Source: a virus. Taken from it: a DNA stretch of 47,939 nt. Position numbers and translations under genes: made by a program. The notes beneath the pieces are model-generated. The model had not been told where the DNA came from and did not search any database. It worked only from the letters and a program-made list of their open reading frames with translations. Location of the stretch: the IMG/VR virus record IMGVR_UViG_3300037852_000073, positions 1 to 47,939 of that record; one strand, written 5' to 3'. Numbering within the stretch: position 1 is the stretch's first letter; each line of letters begins with the position of its first letter. Shown here piece by piece: positions 8,745 to 15,438 of the stretch.

Positions 8745-8954
8745 TCATTTCTCCTGCAGCGCTTTCTGAAACCGCTGGCAAAGGTCATCCGTCCAGTTGC
8801 GCTTGCCGAGTTCCAGGTAGTGAAGGAACACGGCGGAAACGCCCATTCGAGTCGCAATCGATTCCTGCGACAGATCGAGAGCACGTCGGGCGGTTCGGTA
8901 GGCGCGCCCTGTAGCGACATGATCGAAGACCTGAACTTCTTTTTTGACTGGCAT
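8745..8954 (-). CDS. XRE-family HTH transcriptional regulator, 69 aa
   Basis: The helix-turn-helix core lies at about residues 18-52: RTARRALDLSQESIATRMGV, then AVFLHYLELGKRNW. The S-Q-x-x-[LI]-A turn is typical of XRE/Cro proteins. The frame is open to 8999, but the -10 box of a strong promoter lies at 8965-8970, inside that longer frame. Translation must therefore start after it; ATG 8954 is the first in-frame ATG downstream. It is the first gene of block C and probably autoregulates it through the palindrome inside its own promoter. The leader would be only about 3-5 nt. Confidence 0.85.
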   Translation of the reverse strand: MPVKKEVQVFDHVATGRAYRTARRALDLSQESIATRMGVSAVFLHYLELGKRNWTDDLCQRFQKALQEK

Positions 8955-8964
8955 CGGTTTTCCC

Positions 8965-8993
8965 ATATTAACGAAGTCGGTTAAGGTCGTCAA
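8965..8993 (-). promoter_or_regulatory. sigma70-type promoter of block C
   Basis: Reading leftward, the -35 is TTGACG (8993-8988) and the -10 is TAATAT (8970-8965), with 17 bp between them. This is a near-consensus promoter and the strongest in the window. The expected start of RNA, about 7 nt after the -10, lies 3-5 nt before the XRE start codon at 8954. Confidence 0.75.
8968..8984. promoter_or_regulatory. Operator-like inverted repeat TTAAC-N7-GTTAA
   Basis: The 17-bp sequence has perfect 5-bp arms around a 7-bp centre. It overlaps three bases of the -10 and fills most of the spacer, so a bound repressor would block RNA polymerase. I infer it is the site of the adjacent XRE protein. Confidence 0.55.
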
Positions 8994-9031
8994 CACCATT
9001 TAGCACAAAATCACCGGAACAGGGCGCGGCT

Positions 9032-10066
9032 TCATAGGGCAAGTCCTGGTGTGATGTTGCAGCGGCGGTGCGCCAGTTCGACATATTGCGGATTCAATTC
9101 GATGCCGATGCAGCGCCGTCCAAGTTCAAGAGCCACCATGCCGGTCGTTCCGCTGCCAAAGAATGGATCGAGCACCAGTCCACCGGAAGGAGAGCCAGCC
9201 AAAATGCACGGCTTGATAAGGTTCGGCGGAAAGGTTGCGAAGTGGGCATCTGGGTAAGAATGGGTCGCGACTTCCCACACATTTCTCTTGTTTCTCAAAC
9301 CGCCGCATTGTTCGGCGCGTTCCATCGCATCCCAGCGGTCGTTAAATCCAGCGTGCTTTCTTGAGTGCCCCCTTTGCTTGTCTCTCGCCTTTCGGATGTT
9401 GGCCTGGCCATCAGGCAGGCTTTTGAAGTGCTTGCCGTTAAAATTCAGCGGGTCTTTGAATCCGTTCTCATTTTGCCCGGTCAGTCCAGAATAAATCGCG
9501 GGCTCGGCAATCGCGCCCATGTCGCAGTAATAATCGGCCGATTTGGCGAACAGAAAGATTTTCTCATGCGCGGAAGTCGGGCGATCCGTGACACTCTCAG
9601 GCATCGGGTTCGGCTTGAACCAGACAATTTCACTGCGCAGCCACCATCCGGCAGCACGCAGGGCAAACGCTACCATCCACGGAATGCCCACGAGGTCTTT
9701 GGCTTTGAGTCCGCACTCGGCGCTTTTCCAGTTCGGAGCCTTGATGCACGATCCGGCATTGGTTGCCTGCTTCCGATGCGCTGACTCTGCCGGATTGCCG
9801 CCGCGCCCGCCGCCCCAATAAGAATCCCCAAGATTCAGCCAAAGCGTTCCATCTGCCTTTAACACGCGCCGCACTTCCTCAAAGACTTTCACCATCACCG
9901 CAACATAGAGTTCTGGCGTCTTTTCCTGCCCGATCTGCCCAGCGTGTTTGTAGTCGCGCAAGCCCCAATATGGCGGCGAAGTGACGCAGCACTGAACCGA
10001 CTCGCTTTCGAGAGTCTTCAGCATGGACCGCACGTCGCCGTTGAGGATGGTCAGCAACTCACTCAT
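9032..10066 (-). CDS. DNA methyltransferase, beta-type motif order (SPPY, probably N4-cytosine)
   Basis: This 344-aa protein has catalytic motif TSPPYW at 29-34 and the SAM-binding motif DPFFGSGTTG at 300-309, followed by GIELN. The order catalytic motif, variable middle, SAM motif is that of the beta class. SPPY rather than DPPY is typical of N4-cytosine enzymes, although some SPPY enzymes differ. No restriction enzyme is beside it, so it is an orphan methylase, probably protecting phage DNA or regulating it. It is the last gene of block B and is ATGA-coupled to the gene before it. Confidence 0.9.
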   Translation of the reverse strand: MSELLTILNGDVRSMLKTLESESVQCCVTSPPYWGLRDYKHAGQIGQEKTPELYVAVMVKVFEEVRRVLKADGTLWLNLGDSYWGGGRGGNPAESAHRKQATNAGSCIKAPNWKSAECGLKAKDLVGIPWMVAFALRAAGWWLRSEIVWFKPNPMPESVTDRPTSAHEKIFLFAKSADYYCDMGAIAEPAIYSGLTGQNENGFKDPLNFNGKHFKSLPDGQANIRKARDKQRGHSRKHAGFNDRWDAMERAEQCGGLRNKRNVWEVATHSYPDAHFATFPPNLIKPCILAGSPSGGLVLDPFFGSGTTGMVALELGRRCIGIELNPQYVELAHRRCNITPGLAL

Positions 10067-10263
10067 TCAAACAACGCCCTCCCGTTCCTGTTGATGAAAA
10101 AGCGAAGCCCGGTCACAGTCCCGTAGCCGCGCTCCATGCAGTGTCTCGCCACGGCCCTCCTCCGCGATATGCTCCGGCTGCCGCCCATGCGGATCGTGTG
10201 TCTGAGGAACGCGTACTGCGCAGGCGTGACAGAGCCGATGAGGGATTTGGGGAAGGCGGTCAT
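10063..10263 (-). CDS. Hypothetical basic protein, 66 aa
   Basis: The ATG at 10263 overlaps the RusA stop, and the TGA overlaps the methyltransferase start. The segment VTPAQYAFLRHTIRMGG, then RAVARHCMERGYGTV, looks like a small helical DNA-binding protein rich in arginine. It resembles short proteins often found beside RusA genes, but I cannot name a family. Confidence 0.65.
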   Translation of the reverse strand: MTAFPKSLIGSVTPAQYAFLRHTIRMGGSRSISRRRAVARHCMERGYGTVTGLRFFINRNGRALFE

Positions 10264-10724
10264 GAGCGTGGACGGATAAGGACCTCGCAGCCGCACTTGC
10301 CGTTTTCGGCGAACCACTTGGAGGCCAGCAGGGTGACCGTCTGGCAGTCATCGCGCCACACGATGCCCGTAAGCGCGTCCTCCGTCGATCTGGAGAGCTT
10401 GAGCACGTCCGGTTTGGTGACTGGATAAGCAGGCGCTGAAGCCTTCAGATTGGCAGCATTCTTTCCGCTGCCGAAATGTCCTTTTGGCCGCGGCATCCTG
10501 AAATTGAACTCCACGTAAAGCGGGCCTTCAAACACAACCTTCCCGCTCATGGCCTGCGCCCCTACAGTCGCGCAGATGCTCCGCCAGTTCTTGTTCCGCT
10601 CGCCCGCATCGTCAACGAGGATGGCGCGCCCCGTCTTCTTCGACAGGCCCACAAAGCGCTTGCTGCCTCCCGGCGCCGGGATGCCGGGGATCCAGAAGGT
10701 GATCTGTTCGGGGGTCGATTTCAT
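10260..10724 (-). CDS. rusA: RusA-like Holliday junction resolvase, 154 aa
   Basis: The RusA signature is seen at about residues 103-130: KPDVLKLSRSTEDALTG, then VWRDDCQT. It contains the conserved acidic residues that bind the catalytic metal (D in KPD, D of EDAL, and the DD pair). The N-terminus (FWIPGIPAPGGSKRF) and the VEFNFRMPRPKGHF strand fit the family fold. The enzyme cuts branched DNA formed during replication and recombination. It works logically with the exonuclease and Sak4-like protein upstream in the same operon. Confidence 0.9.
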   Translation of the reverse strand: MKSTPEQITFWIPGIPAPGGSKRFVGLSKKTGRAILVDDAGERNKNWRSICATVGAQAMSGKVVFEGPLYVEFNFRMPRPKGHFGSGKNAANLKASAPAYPVTKPDVLKLSRSTEDALTGIVWRDDCQTVTLLASKWFAENGKCGCEVLIRPRS

Positions 10725-10909
10725 AAATCAAGCTTTCTGCGGCAGTCTGGACAATGCCAGGCGATGCCGCTCTTTTCGTATTTTCTGCCATGCTTTGACG
10801 CGCCGCTTTTGACCCAGCCGGCAGGCCAGCCGGCAGGCCAGCCGGGCGATTCCTTTCCGCAGTCCTCGCACTTGGCGCCCTTGGGGAAGATTTTGCGGAG
10901 GCGTTTCAT
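10721..10909 (-). CDS. Zinc-ribbon small protein, 62 aa
   Basis: It has two CxxC knuckles, CEDCGKE near residue 14 and WHCPDCRRK near 51, separated by a GWPAGWPAGW segment. That segment is encoded by a 12-bp tandem repeat (about 10816-10848). The ATG at 10909 is chosen over an upstream TTG at 10954, which would sit inside the exonuclease gene. The product is probably a structural zinc ribbon; its partner is unknown. Confidence 0.65.
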   Translation of the reverse strand: MKRLRKIFPKGAKCEDCGKESPGWPAGWPAGWVKSGASKHGRKYEKSGIAWHCPDCRRKLDL

Positions 10910-10940
10910 ATTGTCAATCTTCGTCGTCGTTTGCCCTGCG

Positions 10941-11927
10941 CTAGGCGTTCGCAAGGGTTGAAGGTTCGCGGATCATCCAGAGTTCCACGTCCACCGGGTC
11001 ACGATCATAGCCCGGCCATTTGCCAGTCTTGAGGCATTTGCAATAGCGCTTCAGATCCTCGCGGTATTGGTTGATGCCGACTTGTAGGAATTCAAACGTG
11101 AGTGGGCGTACGGTAGGTTCGTAGGGCGCAAACGATTCCTGGATGATGTGGCCGAAGTTCCGGTACTTCATGCCCGTGGCGTTCATTGCGTCGTAGTACA
11201 CCCCGGCCTGATAGTACAGGCCATCATTGAAAACCTGTTTCGTCCACCATTTGGCTGCCGCATCCTTTGTGGACTTCAGATCGTAAAGCGTGTCACCAAA
11301 GCCGCTCGCAGGATCGGGCGCCACATCAAGCAGGCATTTGAAAGGCACTACGATCCCCGATTCATCATGCCATTCCACGTTCACCTGTACCTGTGTCTTG
11401 CTCACGGCCATGATGCCTGCTATTTCCTCGTCCTGCTTGAGACGCGCAACGGCTTTCCATGCGTCGGAAAGCTTGTCCTCTGAAACGACGGTCTTGCCCT
11501 CCTTTTCTTGATCGGCCTTCCATGCCTTGCCTGTGTCGCTATTGTTGCTCCACTCCATTTCGACCTCTTGTTCCACGCGGTCACATTTGCATTTCGCGCA
11601 CTTCTTGGAATCCGTAGCGCTGCCGCACTGAGGGCAGACCATCCGCGTTGTTTTGTACGTGGGGGGTTGTACAACGTAAACCTGCTCCAGTGAGTCAGGC
11701 GAAAGGAATGCCACATCAAGCAGGCTTCCCCACATCATTGCTTTGGTGGCCTTTTTGTCTTCGCCATGGAGCCAGCGATTCGGGCAGGCGGCGAAGTCTT
11801 CAAGCTCTGAACGGCTCATGGTGCGCCGTGCGTCTCCCCGTTCGTAATTCGTGCCGAGCTTGTGATACTCCAACGGGTCAGCGTTGAAGACGACGGGGGG
11901 CAAAGTGGATGATGGGTGGAAACTCAT
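10941..11927 (-). CDS. PD-(D/E)XK exonuclease (RecE/DUF3799-like), 328 aa
   Basis: The conserved order is MSRSELEDFAACPNRWLHG (37-55), MMWGSLLDVAFL (64-75), D201 in FKCLLD, YDLKST (215-220) with D216-x-K218, and the Q motif GLYYQAGVYYD (Q240). This is the PD-(D/E)XK nuclease core of phage recombination exonucleases. It degrades one strand so that an annealing or strand-exchange protein can load. It carries an extra cysteine cluster at 98-115 (CPQC, C110, C113, C115), probably a zinc ribbon inserted between the first helix and the core. It is ATGA-coupled to the Sak4-like gene, its likely partner. Confidence 0.88.
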   Translation of the reverse strand: MSFHPSSTLPPVVFNADPLEYHKLGTNYERGDARRTMSRSELEDFAACPNRWLHGEDKKATKAMMWGSLLDVAFLSPDSLEQVYVVQPPTYKTTRMVCPQCGSATDSKKCAKCKCDRVEQEVEMEWSNNSDTGKAWKADQEKEGKTVVSEDKLSDAWKAVARLKQDEEIAGIMAVSKTQVQVNVEWHDESGIVVPFKCLLDVAPDPASGFGDTLYDLKSTKDAAAKWWTKQVFNDGLYYQAGVYYDAMNATGMKYRNFGHIIQESFAPYEPTVRPLTFEFLQVGINQYREDLKRYCKCLKTGKWPGYDRDPVDVELWMIREPSTLANA

Positions 11928-12853
11928 GATTTCATTTTGGTGTAGATGTTGTTCAGCCTTTCGATGGTGAGATCGGCCATTGTCTCACCTTCCCCAAGCA
12001 TGCCTTCTCCGAAAAGATAGGACTCGAACGCCTTCACATCATCGAAGTTTGCCTTGACCGCATTCCAAAGTTTGCGCTTGGCATCCATCAGAGGATCACC
12101 GGACTGCTTGGCCTGCGTTTGCGGCCTCGGCCCTGTTCCGCCGGCGCACCAGTCAGCAATCAATTTTCCATGCTTCACACCCACCGGCTCTTTATAGTCC
12201 TCCGGGAAGCAGTCTTTCAGCGCCGGGTGGGAATGTTTTGTCAAATGAATGGTGTGATCCGGCATCACTTCAAAGTGGGCCGTCATCTCGAAAATGAAGT
12301 CTTCGGCCTGAATCGGCGATGTATGATCGTCCTTGATGATGACCGTTTTTCCGTTCTCCTTCGTCTGGCGGGATTTGTATTTCGCCCGCAGACAGACAAT
12401 CCAGGGGATGCTCGATTGCAGCATCCGCAGCATGAACTTTGCGTGCTCCATCTTGGGCGTCTTCCAGTTGTGGAGCCCGGCTTTCCCGCTTTTCGATTCG
12501 TTTTCTGCCGCCATGTCCAGCACGCCGCCGATTCCCTCCCATTCGTGCGAGCCGCTGTCCAAGATGCCGATTTGCGCGCCGGATTTTTCGATGGCCTCGA
12601 TCACCTGAATGTACCGCTGCGGGCTGAACGGCCCGGAGAGTTCCAAGGTGTCATATCCTCCCGGCAGAACATCGGCGTAGAGACTGCCGCGCCCGCTCTC
12701 CGAATCGCCGATGACGATTTTGCCCTCCGGGCCGACGATACCACGGGCCAGCAAAAGCGCCGAGAATGTCTTGCCGCATCCGCTTTCACCGTACACGCCG
12801 ATCAAAGGCTTGACTCCTTGGCGTGTCGCTTTTTTGATCTCGAAAGTGCTCAT
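11924..12853 (-). CDS. Sak4-like RecA-fold ATPase (AAA_24), probable recombination protein, 309 aa
   Basis: Walker A GESGCGKT lies at 22-29, a Walker B-like ILDS at 97-100, and HNWKTPKMEHAKFMLRML follows. This is the pattern of the AAA_24 family that includes the Sak4 single-strand annealing proteins. The C-terminal 60 residues are a separate helical domain. Its place beside a RecE-like exonuclease supports a role in phage recombination. Many AAA_24 proteins are uncharacterised, so the exact activity is inferred. Confidence 0.75.
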   Translation of the reverse strand: MSTFEIKKATRQGVKPLIGVYGESGCGKTFSALLLARGIVGPEGKIVIGDSESGRGSLYADVLPGGYDTLELSGPFSPQRYIQVIEAIEKSGAQIGILDSGSHEWEGIGGVLDMAAENESKSGKAGLHNWKTPKMEHAKFMLRMLQSSIPWIVCLRAKYKSRQTKENGKTVIIKDDHTSPIQAEDFIFEMTAHFEVMPDHTIHLTKHSHPALKDCFPEDYKEPVGVKHGKLIADWCAGGTGPRPQTQAKQSGDPLMDAKRKLWNAVKANFDDVKAFESYLFGEGMLGEGETMADLTIERLNNIYTKMKS

Positions 12854-12859
12854 GGCGAG

Positions 12860-13036
12860 TTAGAGCATGGCCAACGCGGCGGCAAGCTGGGAGCGCAGCC
12901 CGTCAATCTCGCGGTCGAGAGGCTGCATGTCCTTTTCGTGCTGCGCTTGTTTTTCGTGGCGTTGAAGAAGTTTTTCTTCCAGCTTGGTGTTCGTTTCCTT
13001 GGAGAGAGCAACGGCGCGTTTTTGTAGTGCGTTCAT
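12860..13036 (-). CDS. Coiled-coil small protein, 58 aa
   Basis: The short frame starts MNALQKRAVALSKETNTKLE and continues as one charged helix (EEKLLQRHEKQAQHEKDM, then LDREIDGLRSQLAAALAML). The start overlaps the upstream stop as ATGA, and the next gene follows 6 nt after the stop. It is probably a dimerising coiled coil. No function is recognised. Confidence 0.7.
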   Translation of the reverse strand: MNALQKRAVALSKETNTKLEEKLLQRHEKQAQHEKDMQPLDREIDGLRSQLAAALAML

Positions 13037-13197
13037 ATTTTTGGCGTGTTGGGATGACGGTTTCTGTAATCAGTGCAAATCCCGGCGAGCAGTTCAAAGA
13101 ACCGTTTGAGCGCCGCACGGTTGCGCCTGCGATGGGACACGCGTCGTCCAGTCTTGACAGCCGTCGCGGACGTGGAATCTGTGTGTGCTGAGTCCAT
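13033..13197 (-). CDS. Basic small protein, 54 aa
   Basis: The product is MDSAHTDSTS, then a very basic stretch (KTGRRVSHRRRNRAALKRF), then FFELLAGICTDYRNRHPN. It could bind nucleic acid. The ATGA junction with the next gene supports it, as does its place directly after a large hairpin. No family is recognised. Confidence 0.65.
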   Translation of the reverse strand: MDSAHTDSTSATAVKTGRRVSHRRRNRAALKRFFELLAGICTDYRNRHPNTPKI

Positions 13198-13225
13198 TTT
13201 CAGGAGTGTTGGTGGATTTTGGCAT

Positions 13226-13255
13226 GGGCCGGGGCGAGTCGATGCGCCCCGGCCC
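13226..13255. other. Very stable 11-bp GC hairpin between early genes
   Basis: GGGCCGGGGCG (13226-13236) and CGCCCCGGCCC (13245-13255) pair perfectly around an 8-nt loop. In the leftward direction no U-tract follows, so it is not a standard intrinsic terminator. It may attenuate transcription, be an RNA-processing or stability element, or terminate in a U-independent way. It splits block B after the DUF7736 gene. Confidence 0.7.
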
Positions 13256-13263
13256 GCTTTGTT

Positions 13264-13704
13264 CTAGGCTTGCACGACGATGATCTTTTCCGGCCCAATC
13301 ATCTCCGCCAGTTCCTCAAGCGGATCACGCCGCACATGGCCCTCCGATGCAAGGTCCGTGGGAAGGCGCGGCACATCATAGGAGTCCTTCACGTCGGGAA
13401 ACTGCGCCTTCATCTCGGCGAGCCATTTTTCAACGGCGGCTGCCTTGTTGGCCGCAAGATAGTCGTCCAGCAGCACAAGCAGGCCCTCGAAAGGCCCAAG
13501 TTCAGGAAACCACTTCAGCAGCCAAGGCTTGCATTGCTCAGCGGCACGCGGCAGTTGGTGCGTCATCAGGCTGTCATCGGTCATCCAGTTCAGCAGCTCG
13601 TACAGGTCGCCGATGCCGTTGTCGCGCGGACCTTTGGGAACGGTGAGAAGCCGTCCGGTTGTGACGGTGAGCAGGACGCGAAGAGGGAATGATTTGGTGG
13701 TCAT
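13264..13704 (-). CDS. DUF7736-like phage protein, 146 aa
   Basis: The N-terminus has the recurring pattern PLRVLLTVTTGRLL, then IGDLYELLNWMTDDSLMTHQLPRAAEQCKPWLL. I recall this pattern from a conserved phage family (DUF7736-type). The C-terminal half holds a helical segment (LLDDYLAANKAAAVEKWLAEM). The function is unknown. It follows the RHH regulator by 18 nt and is probably among the first products of block B. Confidence 0.75.
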   Translation of the reverse strand: MTTKSFPLRVLLTVTTGRLLTVPKGPRDNGIGDLYELLNWMTDDSLMTHQLPRAAEQCKPWLLKWFPELGPFEGLLVLLDDYLAANKAAAVEKWLAEMKAQFPDVKDSYDVPRLPTDLASEGHVRRDPLEELAEMIGPEKIIVVQA

Positions 13705-13722
13705 AGGATTTGGTTGTGATGG

Positions 13723-13902
13723 TTACCCGATCAACTTCGCCGGATCAAACCCGGCGCTTTCCAGTTCCTTCACGATCACCTCCCGGATCATCGGGCACGG
13801 ACGTATGCGCCGTTTGCTGGCGAGCTTGAGCCATGCCTCTTTCTCTTTGGGGTAGAGCGCGACGCTGATGGGGGTGGATTTTGCGGGCAAGGTCGTGGCC
13901 AT
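13723..13902 (-). CDS. Ribbon-helix-helix regulator, 59 aa
   Basis: The protein has a short strand (TPISVALYP), then helix 1 (KEKEAWLKLASKRRI), a turn, and helix 2 (CPMIREVIVKELESAGFD). This is the Arc/CopG-type ribbon-helix-helix plan. It should bind DNA as a dimer with the strand pair in the major groove. Two direct copies of GCTATAAAC lie just upstream in its own promoter, so autoregulation is likely. The start codon at 13902 falls where RNA synthesis should begin, which suggests a leaderless mRNA. Confidence 0.8.
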   Translation of the reverse strand: MATTLPAKSTPISVALYPKEKEAWLKLASKRRIRPCPMIREVIVKELESAGFDPAKLIG

Positions 13903-13906
13903 GGTC

Positions 13907-13929
13907 GTTTATAGCAGATGGTTTATAGC
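13907..13929. repeat. Two direct 9-bp repeats (GCTATAAAC), operator-like
   Basis: Copies at 13907-13915 and 13921-13929 (read leftward) are 14 bp apart and overlap the -10 and spacer of the block B promoter. Paired direct repeats are typical targets of ribbon-helix-helix dimers that bind side by side. That the adjacent RHH protein binds here is inference. Confidence 0.55.
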
Positions 13930-13937
13930 GGGGTCAA
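13908..13937 (-). promoter_or_regulatory. sigma70-type promoter of block B
   Basis: The -35 is TTGACC (13937-13932). The -10 is TATAAA (13913-13908, 18-bp spacer) or CTATAA (17-bp spacer). An AT-rich tract lies upstream of the -35. The A of the RHH start codon is 6 nt after the -10. Confidence 0.7.
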
Positions 13938-13956
13938 GTATTTTTATGTTTTTCTC

Positions 13957-14097
13957 TTACCGCTCATGCACGGCCCAGCGGTAGATCGTCCGCGTGGCCA
14001 GCCAGGTGAGCGAGTGCTCGACCGTGCGCATGGTGCCCTTGGGGTTGATGGCGAACAGGACGGCCAGGATGAGGACGGGAAGGAGAAGGCGTTTCAT
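13957..14097 (-). CDS. Small single-pass membrane protein, 46 aa
   Basis: ATG 14097 overlaps the upstream stop (ATGA). The product starts MKRLLLPVLILAVLFAI, one membrane segment or signal anchor, followed by a basic tail (TVEHSLTWLATRTIYRW). It is the last gene of block A. No family is recognised. Confidence 0.6.
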   Translation of the reverse strand: MKRLLLPVLILAVLFAINPKGTMRTVEHSLTWLATRTIYRWAVHER

Positions 14098-14303
14098 GAT
14101 CCAAGAGCCCTCCAGTGTGTTGGCCGGTAATAGACATACATGGCGTTGGCATCCGTTCCGGTAAACCAAAGGTTGCCATGTCTCACCAACACCTGCTCAT
14201 TGCGGCAACCCTTCTCGTCGTCGATCTTCGTGAGGACGCGCGCACCTTCAGGCGGCAGTTCCTCGCGGGTTGAAATCCAGTCCAGTGCGTTTCGTGTTTT
14301 CAT
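14094..14303 (-). CDS. DUF551-domain protein, 69 aa
   Basis: The whole protein is a DUF551-like domain: WISTREELPPEGARVLTKID, then EQVLVRHGNLWF, then VYYRPTHWRAL. It shares the layout of residues 250-306 of the 365-aa protein at 4391-5488, so the phage carries two diverged copies, one in each accessory block. Function unknown. Confidence 0.75.
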   Translation of the reverse strand: MKTRNALDWISTREELPPEGARVLTKIDDEKGCRNEQVLVRHGNLWFTGTDANAMYVYYRPTHWRALGS

Positions 14304-14306
14304 AAG

Positions 14307-14399
14307 TCAATGGGTGCAGATCAAAATGAACGCCCACCAGGTTCCCGCCACGACGGCGAGCACCAGGGCAAGCTCGAAGATGAAACGGAGGATGGTCAT
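14307..14399 (-). CDS. 30-residue membrane peptide
   Basis: The frame MTILRFIFELALVLAVV, then GTWWAFILICTH, is a single hydrophobic helix with an aromatic end. The start makes an ATGA overlap with the upstream gene, and the next gene begins 3 nt after its stop, the same spacing rules as its neighbours. This argues that it is a real gene despite its size. Confidence 0.55.
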   Translation of the reverse strand: MTILRFIFELALVLAVVAGTWWAFILICTH

Positions 14400-14596
14400 G
14401 ACCAGCGGAGCAGGATTTCTCCTTCCTCGGTGAGTTTGCATCGTCCTCCCGTTTCGAGCTTTTCACGGTCCATAAGATCGTTTGGGACTTCCGAAATGAG
14501 CGGCCAGACGACTTCGCTCACGTCGGTCCACCCGTCCTCTTTTCGGCCCTTTTCGCAAAGGCGCATGAAATGCATCGCGTTATGGCCAGGTTTCAT
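14396..14596 (-). CDS. Hypothetical protein, 66 aa
   Basis: ATG 14596 lies 17 bases inside the end of the upstream gene. The product MKPGHNAMHFMRLCEKGRK, then WTDVSEVVWPLISEVPNDLM, then KLTEEGEILLRW, looks like a small winged-helix-type fold. The ending L-T-E-E-G-x-I-L-L is typical of the wing of such domains. DNA binding is possible but unproven. Confidence 0.6.
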   Translation of the reverse strand: MKPGHNAMHFMRLCEKGRKEDGWTDVSEVVWPLISEVPNDLMDREKLETGGRCKLTEEGEILLRWS

Positions 14597-14846
14597 TGGA
14601 AACTCCCTTCTCCAACAGCACTTCCACGATCTCAACGGCCAGTTCCCGCGGCTGGCACTCGGCGAGCCATTGGAGCGGGTTGCTCTTGAACCGCTGATAG
14701 GACTGAAGCGCGTCCTTCATCTCGCCGGTGATCTTGACCGTGGCTTGGCTGAACTGGTCGAACGTGACAGAGGCAACGCCACGGTGCAGGGTGGTCACCA
14801 CGCGCAGGGTCGCGCTGATGCCGGGATGGTCGGGGATGGTGGTCAT
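14580..14846 (-). CDS. Hypothetical protein, 88 aa
   Basis: ATG 14846 overlaps the upstream stop (ATGA); the longer frame to 14963 is rejected for that reason. The product has TLRVVTTLHRGVASVTFDQF, then KITGEMKDALQSYQRF, then LAVEIVEVLLEKGV. It looks like a small alpha/beta protein. No family is recognised. Confidence 0.65.
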   Translation of the reverse strand: MTTIPDHPGISATLRVVTTLHRGVASVTFDQFSQATVKITGEMKDALQSYQRFKSNPLQWLAECQPRELAVEIVEVLLEKGVSNETWP

Positions 14847-15070
14847 TGTAGTTCCGATTTGAGTTTCTGAAGTTCGGCGAAGTGGGATTCCAGTTCTTTG
14901 AGAGCCTCGGAGCATTGGCGGAAGGAAAAGACACCCATTTCGTCCCGCTCCATGCAGGCGCACGCTTCTTCAGCGGACTGCTTAAGGTAATTGAGCCTCG
15001 TGTGAAGCTCCATGCGTCTGCGCCAGTGCTCCGTGCCGACGATGGATTGGAGGATTTGGAACCAGTTCAT
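14843..15070 (-). CDS. Helical hypothetical protein, 75 aa
   Basis: ATGA overlaps at both ends set the frame. The sequence is a long amphipathic helix set (MELHTRLNYLKQSAEEACAC, then SEALKELESHFAELQKLKSEL). It is likely a coiled-coil oligomer. No function is recognised. Confidence 0.65.
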   Translation of the reverse strand: MNWFQILQSIVGTEHWRRRMELHTRLNYLKQSAEEACACMERDEMGVFSFRQCSEALKELESHFAELQKLKSELQ

Positions 15071-15438
15071 GCCAATATCCTTTCCGTTTTATGGTGCTCC
15101 ACATGATACCTCACATCGGTATCAGTTCTAGATTCCCTCAAATGAGGGGAAAGGTGGCGATGCGTGGTAATCTTCACGCCGGTCAATCCCTCACGTTTCA
15201 CGCGGTCCATGATCATCGAATGAATGACGCGGAAGCGGCCCTTCCCACCGTATCTGTCCCGGACCCAGCAACGGCCAGAATAGCCCTCTTCACGTCCCAG
15301 CGTCAACACTCCGCCGTCTACCCAAATGAAGTGCAGCTCCGAAATGTCCTGCATCCTGTTGGTTGGGTAGGTAACGATGATCCCGCCTGTCCGCTTCGGG
15401 CGAATATGAGGACGGAAAATTGACGGTAAGCGCGTCAT
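15067..15438 (-). CDS. Hypothetical basic protein, 123 aa
   Basis: The start at 15438 is the ATGA partner of the upstream stop. The N-terminus is basic (MTRLPSIFRPHIRPKRTGGI). The core has alternating strands (ELHFIWVDGGVLTLGRE, WVRDRYGGKGRFRVIHSMI) and the tail is His/Arg-rich. This suggests a beta-rich nucleic-acid-binding protein, but no family is recognised. Confidence 0.6.
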   Translation of the reverse strand: MTRLPSIFRPHIRPKRTGGIIVTYPTNRMQDISELHFIWVDGGVLTLGREEGYSGRCWVRDRYGGKGRFRVIHSMIMDRVKREGLTGVKITTHRHLSPHLRESRTDTDVRYHVEHHKTERILA

